Assembly (NCBI RefSeq): GCF_000497445.1
Contig: NZ_CM002285.1
Location: 5,568,667-5,587,350 of the forward strand
Direction of reading: 5' to 3'
Source: Streptomyces roseochromogenus subsp. oscitans DS 12.976
GTDB taxonomy: Bacteria > Actinomycetota > Actinomycetes > Streptomycetales > Streptomycetaceae
Length of the DNA: 18,684 nucleotides
A model generated the notes under the pieces. The model was not told the origin of the DNA, searched no databases, and saw only the letters and a list, made by a program, of their open reading frames with translations. Shown here piece by piece: positions 7,874-14,704 of the stretch (positions are counted from its first letter, which is position 1; each line of letters starts with the position of its first letter). The position numbers and the translations under genes were made by a program.

Positions 7874-8982
7874 CAGGCCACGGAGTCCACGTAGGCGATG
7901 ATGGCCTCGCTGATGGCGTCGACCTCGCCGTCGGTGAGTTCCGGATAGACGGGTATCGAGATCACTCCGGCTGCGACATCGGCGGCACGGGTGAAGCTGT
8001 GCGCGCGCAGCGCGTGCCCTTCAAACGCTGGCTGGTCGTGGAGAAGTACCGGGTAGCAGACCAGGGTGCCGATCGCCTGGTCAGCGAGGCGCTTGCGCAG
8101 CCCGTCACGGTCCGGGACCTGGATCGTGTACTTGTGGTACACGTGCGCTTCCGGCTCCGTCGCCGTCGGCGTGACGACGTGGCCGCATGAGGCGAAGTTC
8201 TTCGTGTACCGGGCTGCGATCTCTCGGCGGCGGGTGATCCATGTGTCCAGGTGCGGCAGCTTCGTGGACAGCAGCGCCGCCTCGAAGGGATTCAGCCTGC
8301 TGTTGAGGCCCATGCGCGTGTGGCGGAAGCCACCGGCGTTTCCGTGCCCTCGCAGTGAGCGGGCGCGAGCCGCGATCTCGGGGTCATTGGTCAGCACTGC
8401 ACCGCCGTTGGAGAAGCTCGACAGGTGTTTCGACCAGTTGAAGCTGATGCCCGAAGCTGTGCCGAACGTGCCGACGTGCTTTCCTCCGGTGCGGGCACCG
8501 AGTGCTTGGGCCACGTCCTCGACGACGGCAAGGGAGTGCTGGTCCGCGAGCTGCCGCAGTGCCGGCATGTCGATGGCTTCGCCGAAAAGGTGCACAGGCA
8601 CGATCGCCGCAGTGTTCGGGGTGATCGCATCCCGAACCGCGTCCAGGTCCATCACCATCCGGCCGGGCTCTACGTCAACGAAGACCGGGGTAAAGCCCGC
8701 CATGATGATGCTCGCCGCGGTGGCGTAGAAACCGAAGTCGCAGGTGATGACCTCTGCGCCCGCCGGGGCGTCGAGAGCGCGGAGGGCGATGATGAGCGCG
8801 TCGGTGCCGGAGGCGACTGCCACGGCAGAGCCAGCCTGGCTGTAGTCCGCGAGCAGTCCTTCGAACGTCTCGACGCTCCGGGCGAACGCCGTGTCGTCAG
8901 CAAGGTCGACCGAGCCGATCGCCTGGGCGAGTTCCGCTGCAAGGGCGTCGTGCTGCCTGCTGTTGGAGTGGAACGGGATCAC
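7873..8982 (-). CDS. DegT/DnrJ/EryC1/StrS-family PLP aminotransferase
   Basis: 369-residue fold-type I aminotransferase of the sugar-aminotransferase family, which converts a ketosugar (usually nucleotide-linked) or keto-cyclitol to an amine using glutamate or glutamine. Visible features are SGTDALIIAL (58-67) for the phosphate cup, VEDVAQALGA (154-163) with D156 and Q159 contacting PLP, and SFNWSKHL with the Schiff-base lysine K185 followed by NGGAVLT. GLNSRLNPFEAA further on is the family's usual GxNyRmsexqAA segment. The length is normal. The GTG start at 8982 is preceded by a near-perfect AAGGAG (8990-8995), seven bases away, in the 15-base gap after the glycosyltransferase gene. It is a strong marker of aminosugar or aminocyclitol biosynthesis. 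A keto substrate could come from the dehydrogenase two genes downstream (inference); some family members are dehydratases, but those lack this lysine. Confidence 0.95.
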   Translation of the reverse strand: MIPFHSNSRQHDALAAELAQAIGSVDLADDTAFARSVETFEGLLADYSQAGSAVAVASGTDALIIALRALDAPAGAEVITCDFGFYATAASIIMAGFTPVFVDVEPGRMVMDLDAVRDAITPNTAAIVPVHLFGEAIDMPALRQLADQHSLAVVEDVAQALGARTGGKHVGTFGTASGISFNWSKHLSSFSNGGAVLTNDPEIAARARSLRGHGNAGGFRHTRMGLNSRLNPFEAALLSTKLPHLDTWITRRREIAARYTKNFASCGHVVTPTATEPEAHVYHKYTIQVPDRDGLRKRLADQAIGTLVCYPVLLHDQPAFEGHALRAHSFTRAADVAAGVISIPVYPELTDGEVDAISEAIIAYVDSVA

Positions 8983-8997
8983 TGCGTCGCTCCTTAG

Positions 8998-9963
8998 TCA
9001 GATGCTGGTGGCCATCGAAGTGACGGACCCAGCGGTGGGCGAGACGTGCTCGTGCTCGACTCGGTCAACGACGAGTTGCCGCAGGGCCTGGCAGTCGGCG
9101 AGGTCACGAGCCAGCTGCGGGTCAGAAACCACGTGCTTGACGGCGCTGTTGAGGAACTCGCGCCAGGGCCGCTCGATGTCCGTCCCGTACAGGCTCAGCA
9201 GCCGTCGCCACGACCTCTCGTATGCGGTGACGGACGTCAGCCACTCTTCGAGGGACCGGCGGGGCGTGTGCCCGCAGGGAAGATGGCTCGTGGCGCGAAC
9301 TGTGTGGCCCGTGGAGAGAGCGTGTGCCGAGAGACTGGGGCCGATCAGCGTGCCGAGATCGAGGGCTGTATCAACTGCCCTCTCGAACGCCGGTCGACGT
9401 GCCAACGTGCCGCCCGCACCGCCTTGGATATAGGGCTTGCTCACAACACCGCAGACGCGTTCCAGGGTCTGAATGAACCTCTGCGAACTCGGCGTTTCCC
9501 ACATTGAGCACTGCTCGTGGATGACCATGCCGCTGATGGCGTCGAGGGCGGGTTCGGCCGCCAGGGCACACTCCAGGTGGGACCAATGGGCAGGGCCACG
9601 CAAGACGGCATCGGCATCGAGGAACCCGACGAGGTCCTGCCTTGTGCCCAGGCTTTCGGAGATGCTGAGGCCTTCTCGCACAGCTCGGATGTATCCGACA
9701 TCGCCCCTGATGACTGCGACCGCGAACGGCGCCGGCGATTCGGACAGTTCCTTGATGACAAGCCCAGGGTCCACGGCCGGCTGGCGGCTGCCGTTGAACA
9801 CCAGGATGTGCAGGGCCAAAGTCTGAGGAGGTGCCTCCGAGATGGCGCGCAGGCTGGAGTGGATGGCCGGTCGCGGGTCGTGGTCCGGGCCGACTGGGAC
9901 CATGACGGGAATCGCGCCGCTGGTTGTGCCCGGTATGGGCGTATGCAGCATCTCGGCGGTCAT
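8998..9963 (-). CDS. GT-A fold glycosyltransferase (GT2-like)
   Basis: 321-residue probable inverting glycosyltransferase. After an N-terminal tail, IPVMVPVGPDHDPRPAIHSSLRAI (about 18-41) gives the first strand and helix of a GT2 nucleotide-sugar-binding fold, and GFLDADAV (113-120) contains the DxD-type metal site DAD at 116-118. The C-terminal half is more divergent and has no transmembrane helices, so it is likely soluble or peripheral. The reading frame runs on upstream to 10197 inside the mutase gene; the ATG at 9963 was chosen because AAGGGG lies about six bases upstream and the start falls 19 bases after the mutase stop. Standing next to a UGM-like mutase, it is a natural candidate to use the furanosyl donor made by that enzyme (inference). 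The acceptor is unknown. Confidence 0.82.
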   Translation of the reverse strand: MTAEMLHTPIPGTTSGAIPVMVPVGPDHDPRPAIHSSLRAISEAPPQTLALHILVFNGSRQPAVDPGLVIKELSESPAPFAVAVIRGDVGYIRAVREGLSISESLGTRQDLVGFLDADAVLRGPAHWSHLECALAAEPALDAISGMVIHEQCSMWETPSSQRFIQTLERVCGVVSKPYIQGGAGGTLARRPAFERAVDTALDLGTLIGPSLSAHALSTGHTVRATSHLPCGHTPRRSLEEWLTSVTAYERSWRRLLSLYGTDIERPWREFLNSAVKHVVSDPQLARDLADCQALRQLVVDRVEHEHVSPTAGSVTSMATSI

Positions 9964-9982
9964 GCCTGCCCCTTCTCTCGGA

Positions 9983-11092
9983 TCAGTGGGATTCGACAAT
10001 GTGACGTGCTGTGTCCAGGCCCTGCCGGACGGCCTGGTCCATGTTGATGTAGCGATAGGTGGCGAGGCGGCCCGCAGCCCGCAGGGGGTTGCGCTCGTAG
10101 CTGGCGAGCTTCGCTTCGTATGCGGCTTGGAGGGACCTGTTGGAGCCGGCACTGTCGGGCACCGGGTAGTGCTTTGCTGAGGCGCCGGGATACTCACGCA
10201 TGATCACCGTGCCGCGGGTCGCATGCAGTTTTTCCAGCGCCCACTTGGTTTCGATTGTCCGCGTCCAAGGGACCGCGAGGTCGGGCTCATTCACGACCAT
10301 CGACGGCTGCGCAAGTGTGACGTCGGGCATGAACTGGCTCTCCAGCCGGACTCCGCGCCACTCCAGGGGGCCAAGCTCGCAAGTGTAGAAGTCGTCGAGC
10401 GCAGACGTGATGACGACGGGTTCGCCGGGAAGGGCCAAGTCCGCGAGATCGGAGTGAGTTACGGGCTGCCCGAGGTGCACCTCGGCGTCCGCCAGGAGGG
10501 ACTCCACGAGGTGGGCGTAACCGCGCTCAGGCCACCCTTGGTATGGGTCGCGAAACAAGCCGCGGTGACCGTCATTCCGGAGTTCAACCCGGTTGGCCGC
10601 GACGGACGCCGAGAGCGACTCGGGGTCACGGCCCCACTGCTTCATCGTGTAGTTGCGGACACATAGCCCGTACAGGGTGTCTCCCATGAGCGTCCGGCAA
10701 TAGGTGGCGAAGTTGGTCGCATCAGGATTCCGGGGCAGGACCGCCAACTCGCGCTCAATTCGCGGCCATTCCTCAAGCTGGGCCAGTTCGCTCCGCTGCA
10801 GGGGCCAGCTCAGCTGATTCGAGCGGACACGAATGGTGACGCGATGCTCGTAGGGCACGAAGGCCGTGTGCTCGCTGACGAGTCGCCACACTTCGGAGTC
10901 ACATGTGTGGAAGATGTGCGCCCCGTGCGGCTCGTACGGGACTCCGCGGAGCCATTCGCTCCGTATATGACCGCCGACCACGTCGGCCTGCTCGAAGACA
11001 CGCACCTTGAAGCCGCCCCGGGCCAGTTGCCATGCAACGGTCGCACCCGTCAGCCCGGCGCCGACTACAACGCAGCTCCTGGCGGCGGTCAC
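9983..11092 (-). CDS. glf: UDP-galactopyranose mutase-like flavoenzyme
   Basis: 369-residue FAD enzyme of the UGM family, which contracts a nucleotide-linked pyranose to its furanose with reduced flavin. It shows the FAD loop VVVGAGLTGAT (8-18), the HGAHIFHT flavin-binding segment (56-63; usually YGPHIFHT), NYTMKQWG (147-154), an arginine in RVELRND at 172, YQGWPERGY (184-192), the VPWTRTIETK segment with R278 and E281 for the diphosphate, EYP (300-302), and the closing signature GRLATYRYINMDQAV (341-355). Key arginines and the flavin histidine are therefore present and the length is normal. The start is a GTG at 11092 with only a weak ribosome site. It is the first gene of the operon. UDP-galactose is the usual substrate, but related enzymes such as the GDP-mannose mutase MtdL of A201A biosynthesis use other sugars, so the donor is uncertain here. 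Confidence 0.92.
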   Translation of the reverse strand: MTAARSCVVVGAGLTGATVAWQLARGGFKVRVFEQADVVGGHIRSEWLRGVPYEPHGAHIFHTCDSEVWRLVSEHTAFVPYEHRVTIRVRSNQLSWPLQRSELAQLEEWPRIERELAVLPRNPDATNFATYCRTLMGDTLYGLCVRNYTMKQWGRDPESLSASVAANRVELRNDGHRGLFRDPYQGWPERGYAHLVESLLADAEVHLGQPVTHSDLADLALPGEPVVITSALDDFYTCELGPLEWRGVRLESQFMPDVTLAQPSMVVNEPDLAVPWTRTIETKWALEKLHATRGTVIMREYPGASAKHYPVPDSAGSNRSLQAAYEAKLASYERNPLRAAGRLATYRYINMDQAVRQGLDTARHIVESH

Positions 11093-11532
11093 CGCGCATC
11101 CAATCCAGCGAGGAAAAAGGGCCGTTGGACTCCCAGGGCGGCAAAGGTGAAGGTGTAACTACTCGACGCCCACATTGATCCACAGGCAGTTCTCGCCGCG
11201 ACTTGTGGCAACACTGGTACTCCCATCTGCTGCGACTAGGCGTGCGGCTGCACGCGAGGCGGTGATCACGGCCCTGAGCCGCGAGTCTGCGAGGGGACGG
11301 GCTGGACCGCTGACGTGCGGAGGAGTGCACTGCTAGGGGCTCCAGCTCACCGCCAAGGACGTCAGGACCGAGCAGCAATACTGGAGCTCCACTTGGCGAA
11401 TCGCACATCACAGGCGTGATATCGCCGACGTGATACAGGGAGAGGGAACGATGCGTTCAAGATGCTGCCGAGCGTGCAGACCGCTCGGGACCACGATCAG
11501 TGAGCTTCGCCGACCTGGAGAGGACCACCGCG
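11093..11532. promoter_or_regulatory. Divergent promoter region between mutase operon and dioxygenase gene
   Basis: These 440 bases separate the minus-strand operon from the plus-strand dioxygenase and must hold both promoters. Near the dioxygenase, CGTGATA occurs twice (11415-11421 and 11429-11435), 14 bases apart start to start, and the first copy lies within an imperfect palindrome (GGCG-six bases-CGCC, 11413-11426). These could be operator half-sites. A possible minus-strand -10 (TAGTTA) lies near 11160, about 65 bases before the mutase GTG, without a good -35. Longer open frames across this stretch have no recognisable protein features and are treated as chance. Confidence 0.45.
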
Positions 11533-11588
11533 ATGGACATGAGTCAAGCCATGGAGGATCTCGGCGTCACAGAAGATCTACTTGGTAG
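11451..11588 (+). CDS. Possible upstream/leader ORF overlapping the dioxygenase start
   Basis: A 45-codon frame starting ATG at 11451 has a stronger ribosome site (GGGAGAGGG, 11438-11446) than the dioxygenase itself, and ends with TAG inside the dioxygenase coding region, in another frame. Its product would be short, Cys/Arg-rich at the start and unlike any known protein. It may be a leader whose translation affects the downstream gene, or may be chance; the well-placed ribosome site is the only positive evidence. Confidence 0.25.
   Translation: MRSRCCRACRPLGTTISELRRPGEDHRDGHESSHGGSRRHRRSTW
11517..11524 (+). promoter_or_regulatory. Ribosome binding site deciding the dioxygenase start
   Basis: GGAGAGGA lies eight bases before the ATG at 11533. 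The upstream in-frame GTG at 11500 has only a weak GGGA ahead of it, so 11533 is preferred. Confidence 0.55.
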
Positions 11589-12291
11589 CGAGCTGATCCG
11601 GCAACTCGATGTACGCGGATTCGTCATTCTCGAAGGATTCCTGACTCTATGCGAGGTTCAGGCGCTGCGAGACCGCCTGGCCGAGCTTTTGGTGATGGAA
11701 GGTGAGAAGGCCGGCACTGAGGTCAACAAGGAGCCTGGCACAGACCGGGTTTCAGACTTGGTGAACAAGGGGCACGTCTTCGAGAAGTGCTTCACCCATC
11801 CCGTCCTCCTCGCGGGTGTGCAGCGTGTGCTTGGAGAATTCAAGTTGTCCTCGCTGAGTAGTCGGCAACCATTGCCTCACGAAGGCCAGCAGCCACTGCA
11901 TGCCGACTGGCGGGGGCCTGCCCCCCAGGCCGGAGACTTTCAGGTATTCAATTCAATATGGCTGCTCGATGACTTCACGTGCGAAAATGGTGCGACTCGC
12001 GTCGTGCCCGGATCGCACCTTTGGAGGAAGGCGCCGTCCGCGGTGATGGCCGACCCTGTTGACACTCATCCTGCGGAGACTCTCATCGTGGCTCCGGCAG
12101 GGTCACTGATCATGTTCAATGGCCATCTGTGGCATGGAGGCACCACCAACAAGAGCGGCGAGCCGCGCCAGGCACTCCACGCGTACTTCACTCGCAGGTC
12201 TAATCCACAGCAACTCGACCAGGCGACATTCATACGCAACGACACGCTGGCACGACTCAGCGTCGCTGCCCGATTCCTTCTCGACGTCTAG
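11533..12291 (+). CDS. Phytanoyl-CoA dioxygenase (PhyH)-family Fe(II)/2-oxoglutarate oxygenase
   Basis: 252-residue non-haem iron oxygenase that would hydroxylate, desaturate or epimerise a small molecule using O2 and 2-oxoglutarate. The PhyH pattern is clear: RGFVILEGFL near the N-terminus (28-37), the iron-binding HxD in PLHADW (H123, D125), SIWLLDDFTCENGATRVVPGSH (141-162), the distal histidine in HLWHGG (H201), and R212 (EPRQAL) for the 2-oxoglutarate carboxylate. All iron ligands are present. It is divergently transcribed from the mutase operon, so a tailoring role for the same product is likely (inference). The start at 11533 was chosen on ribosome-site grounds; a GTG at 11500 would add 11 residues. 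Its TAG overlaps the tnpB stop on the other strand by three bases, and the C-terminus looks complete rather than cut off by that element. The substrate cannot be predicted. Confidence 0.9.
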   Translation: MDMSQAMEDLGVTEDLLGSELIRQLDVRGFVILEGFLTLCEVQALRDRLAELLVMEGEKAGTEVNKEPGTDRVSDLVNKGHVFEKCFTHPVLLAGVQRVLGEFKLSSLSSRQPLPHEGQQPLHADWRGPAPQAGDFQVFNSIWLLDDFTCENGATRVVPGSHLWRKAPSAVMADPVDTHPAETLIVAPAGSLIMFNGHLWHGGTTNKSGEPRQALHAYFTRRSNPQQLDQATFIRNDTLARLSVAARFLLDV

Positions 12292-13862
12292 CCACAACCC
12301 GGGTCGCAGAAACCATCTCGCTCGGGAGTGGACCCAGTGGATTGGTCACCCTGCATGTCTCCCTGGTGGGGAACACACGGTGCCGCGAGATCACTCTCGC
12401 GGGGTGGCATCAGACCCCGATGGCCCGATGTCTTCTCGCTTCGACGCTGCGCGCCCTTCGCCGAACCGGCTGAGGGTCTTACCGCAACTCCACGAGCTTT
12501 TTCCGTCTCCCCGCTACCCGAGGTGACGTTTCCAATCATCCGTTGGGCGGCATGCCTGATATTCTGCGCTGCATTATGGCGCCGCCCAATACTGAATCCG
12601 CAATCGCGGCAGCTGAATCTACTGTCCGAGACGGATACACGTGAGTTTTGCGATCCACATCTCGAACAGACCTGATTGACTGGTTCACCTGGCGTCAGTA
12701 CGACCATCGTGGACCCATACCAAAGGGCTTTGTAGGCGAGTTGCCGGCGAACCTCTCCTGGCGCCGCGTCCAGCAGATACCTGTTGAAGCGCGCGGTGAT
12801 CGAACTGGCCCGACGGCCCTCACCAGGAACCGGTGGCCGCTTCATCAGCCCCTGCACGTCAAAGCCTTCCACAGCGATGTGCGAGAAGTTCTCCGCCAGC
12901 TGCCTGGTCAGTGCGTGAAGGTGGGTCGCCCGGCGCTCAGCGACCACATGATGGATCCGGGCAACCTTACGTGCCGCCCTTCCGCGGCGTACGGACCCCT
13001 TGACGGTTTTGGACAGAGCGCGCTGCGCCTTCGTCAATCGCGTCATGCACCGTTGCAGGTGCCGAGGGTGTTCGACCACATTGCTGTCGTGATCCGCCTG
13101 GCGAAGCCGCCCAGACAGGACAGCCAGGTGCGTAGAACCAAGATCCACTCCGACCACTCCTCCGGCACGCTGGCGAGCGGTGAGACGCTGAGGGATCTCC
13201 TGCTGCACCCTGCACAACACCGATGCATACCAGCGGCTCCCAGCGCGTGACACGGTCACCGACTGAATCACCGCCTGCCCACGGCCGACCATGCGCGCCA
13301 AGGGCTTGCCGGAGTTGTGGATGCGGACCTCGCCGAACTTCGGCAGATTGATCCTTCGGTATCCGACGAGTCGGATCGAGGGGCGCTTCGCATCGTGGTG
13401 CAGTCGGAAGGAGTCCCTGCTGCGCCCCTTCTTCTTGTAGCGGGGGTAGCCAACGCGGTGCCCACCACGCTGTCCCCGCAGGGAAGAGAGCCAGTTCCTC
13501 CACGCCGCATCGGCGTCGATGAACCCGGACTGGAAGCAGTGATTGTTCACCTCCCACCACCAGGGGCACGAACCGTCCACGGCGCTGCGGCTGTCTCCCC
13601 GGCCGGTGACCCACGCCTTTTGGATCGCTGGTTTGGAAGGGACCACGAGTTTGATGCGCTTGCGGGCCTCTGCCTCGGTCTCTCCGGATTCGACTAGCGC
13701 CTGCACCTCGGCGCGCCATCTCTGGTGCTCGGCTTGCTTGGCTGCGAGTGCATGGTTGAAGGCCCACCTGGCGGCGCCCGCGTACCGGGTGAGCAGGGCA
13801 GCCTGGGAGTCGGATGGGTCCAGGGCAAACCGGTAGGCGCGCAATACCTCCTGCGACGTCAT
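12288..13862 (-). CDS. tnpB: TnpB-family RNA-guided nuclease homolog, RuvC-III acid missing
   Basis: 524 residues. The N-terminal OrfB helix-turn-helix-like region (LRAYRFALDPSDSQAALLTRYAGAAR and NHAL) is intact, followed by the TnpB core with RuvC-I GVDLG (D240) and RuvC-II AVEGFDVQGL (E332). A zinc ribbon with CSRC (399-402) and CRDC (418-421) follows. RuvC-III, normally DRDxNAAxNI, reads GRRHNAAQNI (426-435): the essential aspartate before xNAA is R428, and the preceding Asp is G426. TnpB normally guides an omega-RNA-directed DNA cut, so this copy should be cleavage-deficient. About 80 residues follow the last conserved helix, the final part read through a strong hairpin, which suggests the original stop was lost. 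The ATG at 13862 follows GGGGGA. Its stop overlaps the convergent dioxygenase stop. It may be a decaying element or a repurposed RNA-guided DNA-binding protein. Confidence 0.92.
   Translation of the reverse strand: MTSQEVLRAYRFALDPSDSQAALLTRYAGAARWAFNHALAAKQAEHQRWRAEVQALVESGETEAEARKRIKLVVPSKPAIQKAWVTGRGDSRSAVDGSCPWWWEVNNHCFQSGFIDADAAWRNWLSSLRGQRGGHRVGYPRYKKKGRSRDSFRLHHDAKRPSIRLVGYRRINLPKFGEVRIHNSGKPLARMVGRGQAVIQSVTVSRAGSRWYASVLCRVQQEIPQRLTARQRAGGVVGVDLGSTHLAVLSGRLRQADHDSNVVEHPRHLQRCMTRLTKAQRALSKTVKGSVRRGRAARKVARIHHVVAERRATHLHALTRQLAENFSHIAVEGFDVQGLMKRPPVPGEGRRASSITARFNRYLLDAAPGEVRRQLAYKALWYGSTMVVLTPGEPVNQVCSRCGSQNSRVSVSDSRFSCRDCGFSIGRRHNAAQNIRHAAQRMIGNVTSGSGETEKARGVAVRPSAGSAKGAQRRSEKTSGHRGLMPPRESDLAAPCVPHQGDMQGDQSTGSTPERDGFCDPGCG
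12383..12402 (-). repeat. Perfect 8-bp hairpin in tnpB 3' region, candidate omega-RNA/right-end structure
   Basis: CCGCGAGA and TCTCGCGG are separated by a 4-base loop. It lies inside the tnpB C-terminal reading frame about 95 bases before its stop, where TnpB guide RNAs and IS right-end hairpins usually lie. Further short complementary segments (CATC/GATG around 12408-12422) could extend the fold. The hairpin is certain; the omega-RNA role is inferred. Confidence 0.5.
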
Positions 13863-14068
13863 CGATCCCCCACAAGCTCGGCATCCGTGGCGAGAGCATA
13901 GTGCTCGTCACCCACCAGATCCCGGCAACCATCTCTCCCCCTCACTGCACCGGTGTTCACGAGGCCGACGCAGTGTTCGGTGAGGCTCGCAAGCAGCCCG
14001 ATCACGGCAGCCACTCGAATCTTCCGCCCGGTTCCAAGGAGTCCTGAGGCGAGACCCATCGGACAAGC

Positions 14069-14083
14069 CCCAGTCCGGCTGGG
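14069..14083 (-). terminator. Short hairpin directly after the 155-residue XRE gene
   Basis: CCCAG and CTGGG pair around a 5-base loop, beginning one base after the TAA at 14085-14087. The stem is short and has no clear U-tract, so a terminator role is only suggested by position. Confidence 0.3.
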
Positions 14084-14084
14084 A

Positions 14085-14552
14085 TTACGCGGACTCGAGC
14101 TCGGAGGGAGCAGATCGCTGGCGATGAAGCAGGGCGGGATCCTGCGGGCCACGAAGGATCGGGCCCGTGAGCTCGATCGGCACATCAAGGCCGTCGAGAA
14201 GCATGACGATCTTGTCGATGTTGGTGAGCCTGCGCATGCCGGATTCCAGCATCGACAGGAAAGCCTGGCTCAGGCCCGTCAGCGTGGCCACATCATCTTG
14301 CCGGAGCGATCCGAGCTGCCGGACAAGTAGGCAGACAGTGCCGAAGTCTCTCTCTCGGAGGGCTAATTGAACCTCGGCTGACTCCCAGACGTGGGCTGGG
14401 ACGAACGGCTGAGGTGCCCACGCCGGCCGGAGACACGTACTGCAGTACTCGTCGCTGTTATACCGACTCAGTCGGCACCCGCAACCGTCACAGCGACGCA
14501 GATGCTCTCCTGTCGCGGGCGTCTTGATCGTGGGAATTGCCGACACGGACAT
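14085..14552 (-). CDS. Short XRE-family regulator with N-terminal four-cysteine motif
   Basis: 155-residue probable DNA-binding protein. Residues about 20-37 carry CDGCGCRLSRYNSDEYCSTC, a CxxC-x(n)-CxxC zinc-knuckle-like site. Residues about 75-120 form an XRE helix-turn-helix (LGSLRQDDVATLTGLSQAFLSMLESGMRRLTNIDKIVMLLDGL). Larger Streptomyces regulators with the same Cys motif plus HTH usually continue into TPR repeats; this one ends about 30 residues after the HTH, so it is a short form. The frame is open to 14906, but that extension has no protein features. The ATG at 14552 lies very close to GAGGAGAGG; a GTG two codons on (14546) would have better spacing, so the exact start may differ by two residues. 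It is transcribed alone towards tnpB. Target genes are unknown; the nearby biosynthetic locus is a possibility. Confidence 0.8.
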   Translation of the reverse strand: MSVSAIPTIKTPATGEHLRRCDGCGCRLSRYNSDEYCSTCLRPAWAPQPFVPAHVWESAEVQLALRERDFGTVCLLVRQLGSLRQDDVATLTGLSQAFLSMLESGMRRLTNIDKIVMLLDGLDVPIELTGPILRGPQDPALLHRQRSAPSELESA

Positions 14553-14655
14553 CCTCTCCTCGATGAACAGAGATACCAATTGGGGACGAAAGGCCGCGAC
14601 GGCGCGGACCCTGGCCAGCGCCGTCCGCGAACAGCCGAGACGCCACCCGAAGCGT

Positions 14656-14682
14656 TCAGCAGCAGCATCTGGGTGCTGCTGA
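14656..14682 (-). terminator. 9-bp hairpin between the small hypothetical gene and the short XRE gene
   Basis: TCAGCAGCA and TGCTGCTGA flank a 9-base loop, 22 bases past the stop of the small hypothetical gene. The CAG repeat allows a second register with a 6-base loop. No U-tract follows. It could end transcription of the upstream gene; evidence is position and symmetry only. Confidence 0.35.
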
Positions 14683-14704
14683 TGCCCACTCGACCGTGTG
14701 GGAC

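Larger units (their letters stand above)
12288..13885 (-). mobile_element. Orphan tnpB element (IS200/IS605- or IS607-type), ends not defined
   Basis: The stretch is essentially one tnpB gene. No HUH (TnpA_Y1) or serine-recombinase transposase lies next to it, so it would depend on an enzyme supplied elsewhere, or is immobile. An 8-bp perfect hairpin at 12383-12402 marks the probable right-end/guide-RNA region. I cannot place the left end or a target-adjacent motif; the given coordinates are only the gene plus its ribosome site. Insertion immediately beside the dioxygenase stop left that gene intact. Confidence 0.5.

Noticed and set aside
9964..10197. N-terminal extension of the GT-A glycosyltransferase into the mutase gene
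   Set aside because: The extension is Pro/Ser/Thr-rich out-of-frame mutase sequence; the ATG at 9963 has a good ribosome site and starts just before the fold.
12968..13932. Second long minus-strand frame across tnpB
   Set aside because: It is another frame of tnpB; the RuvC and zinc-ribbon motifs are all in the 12288-13862 frame, so no frameshift needs to be invoked.
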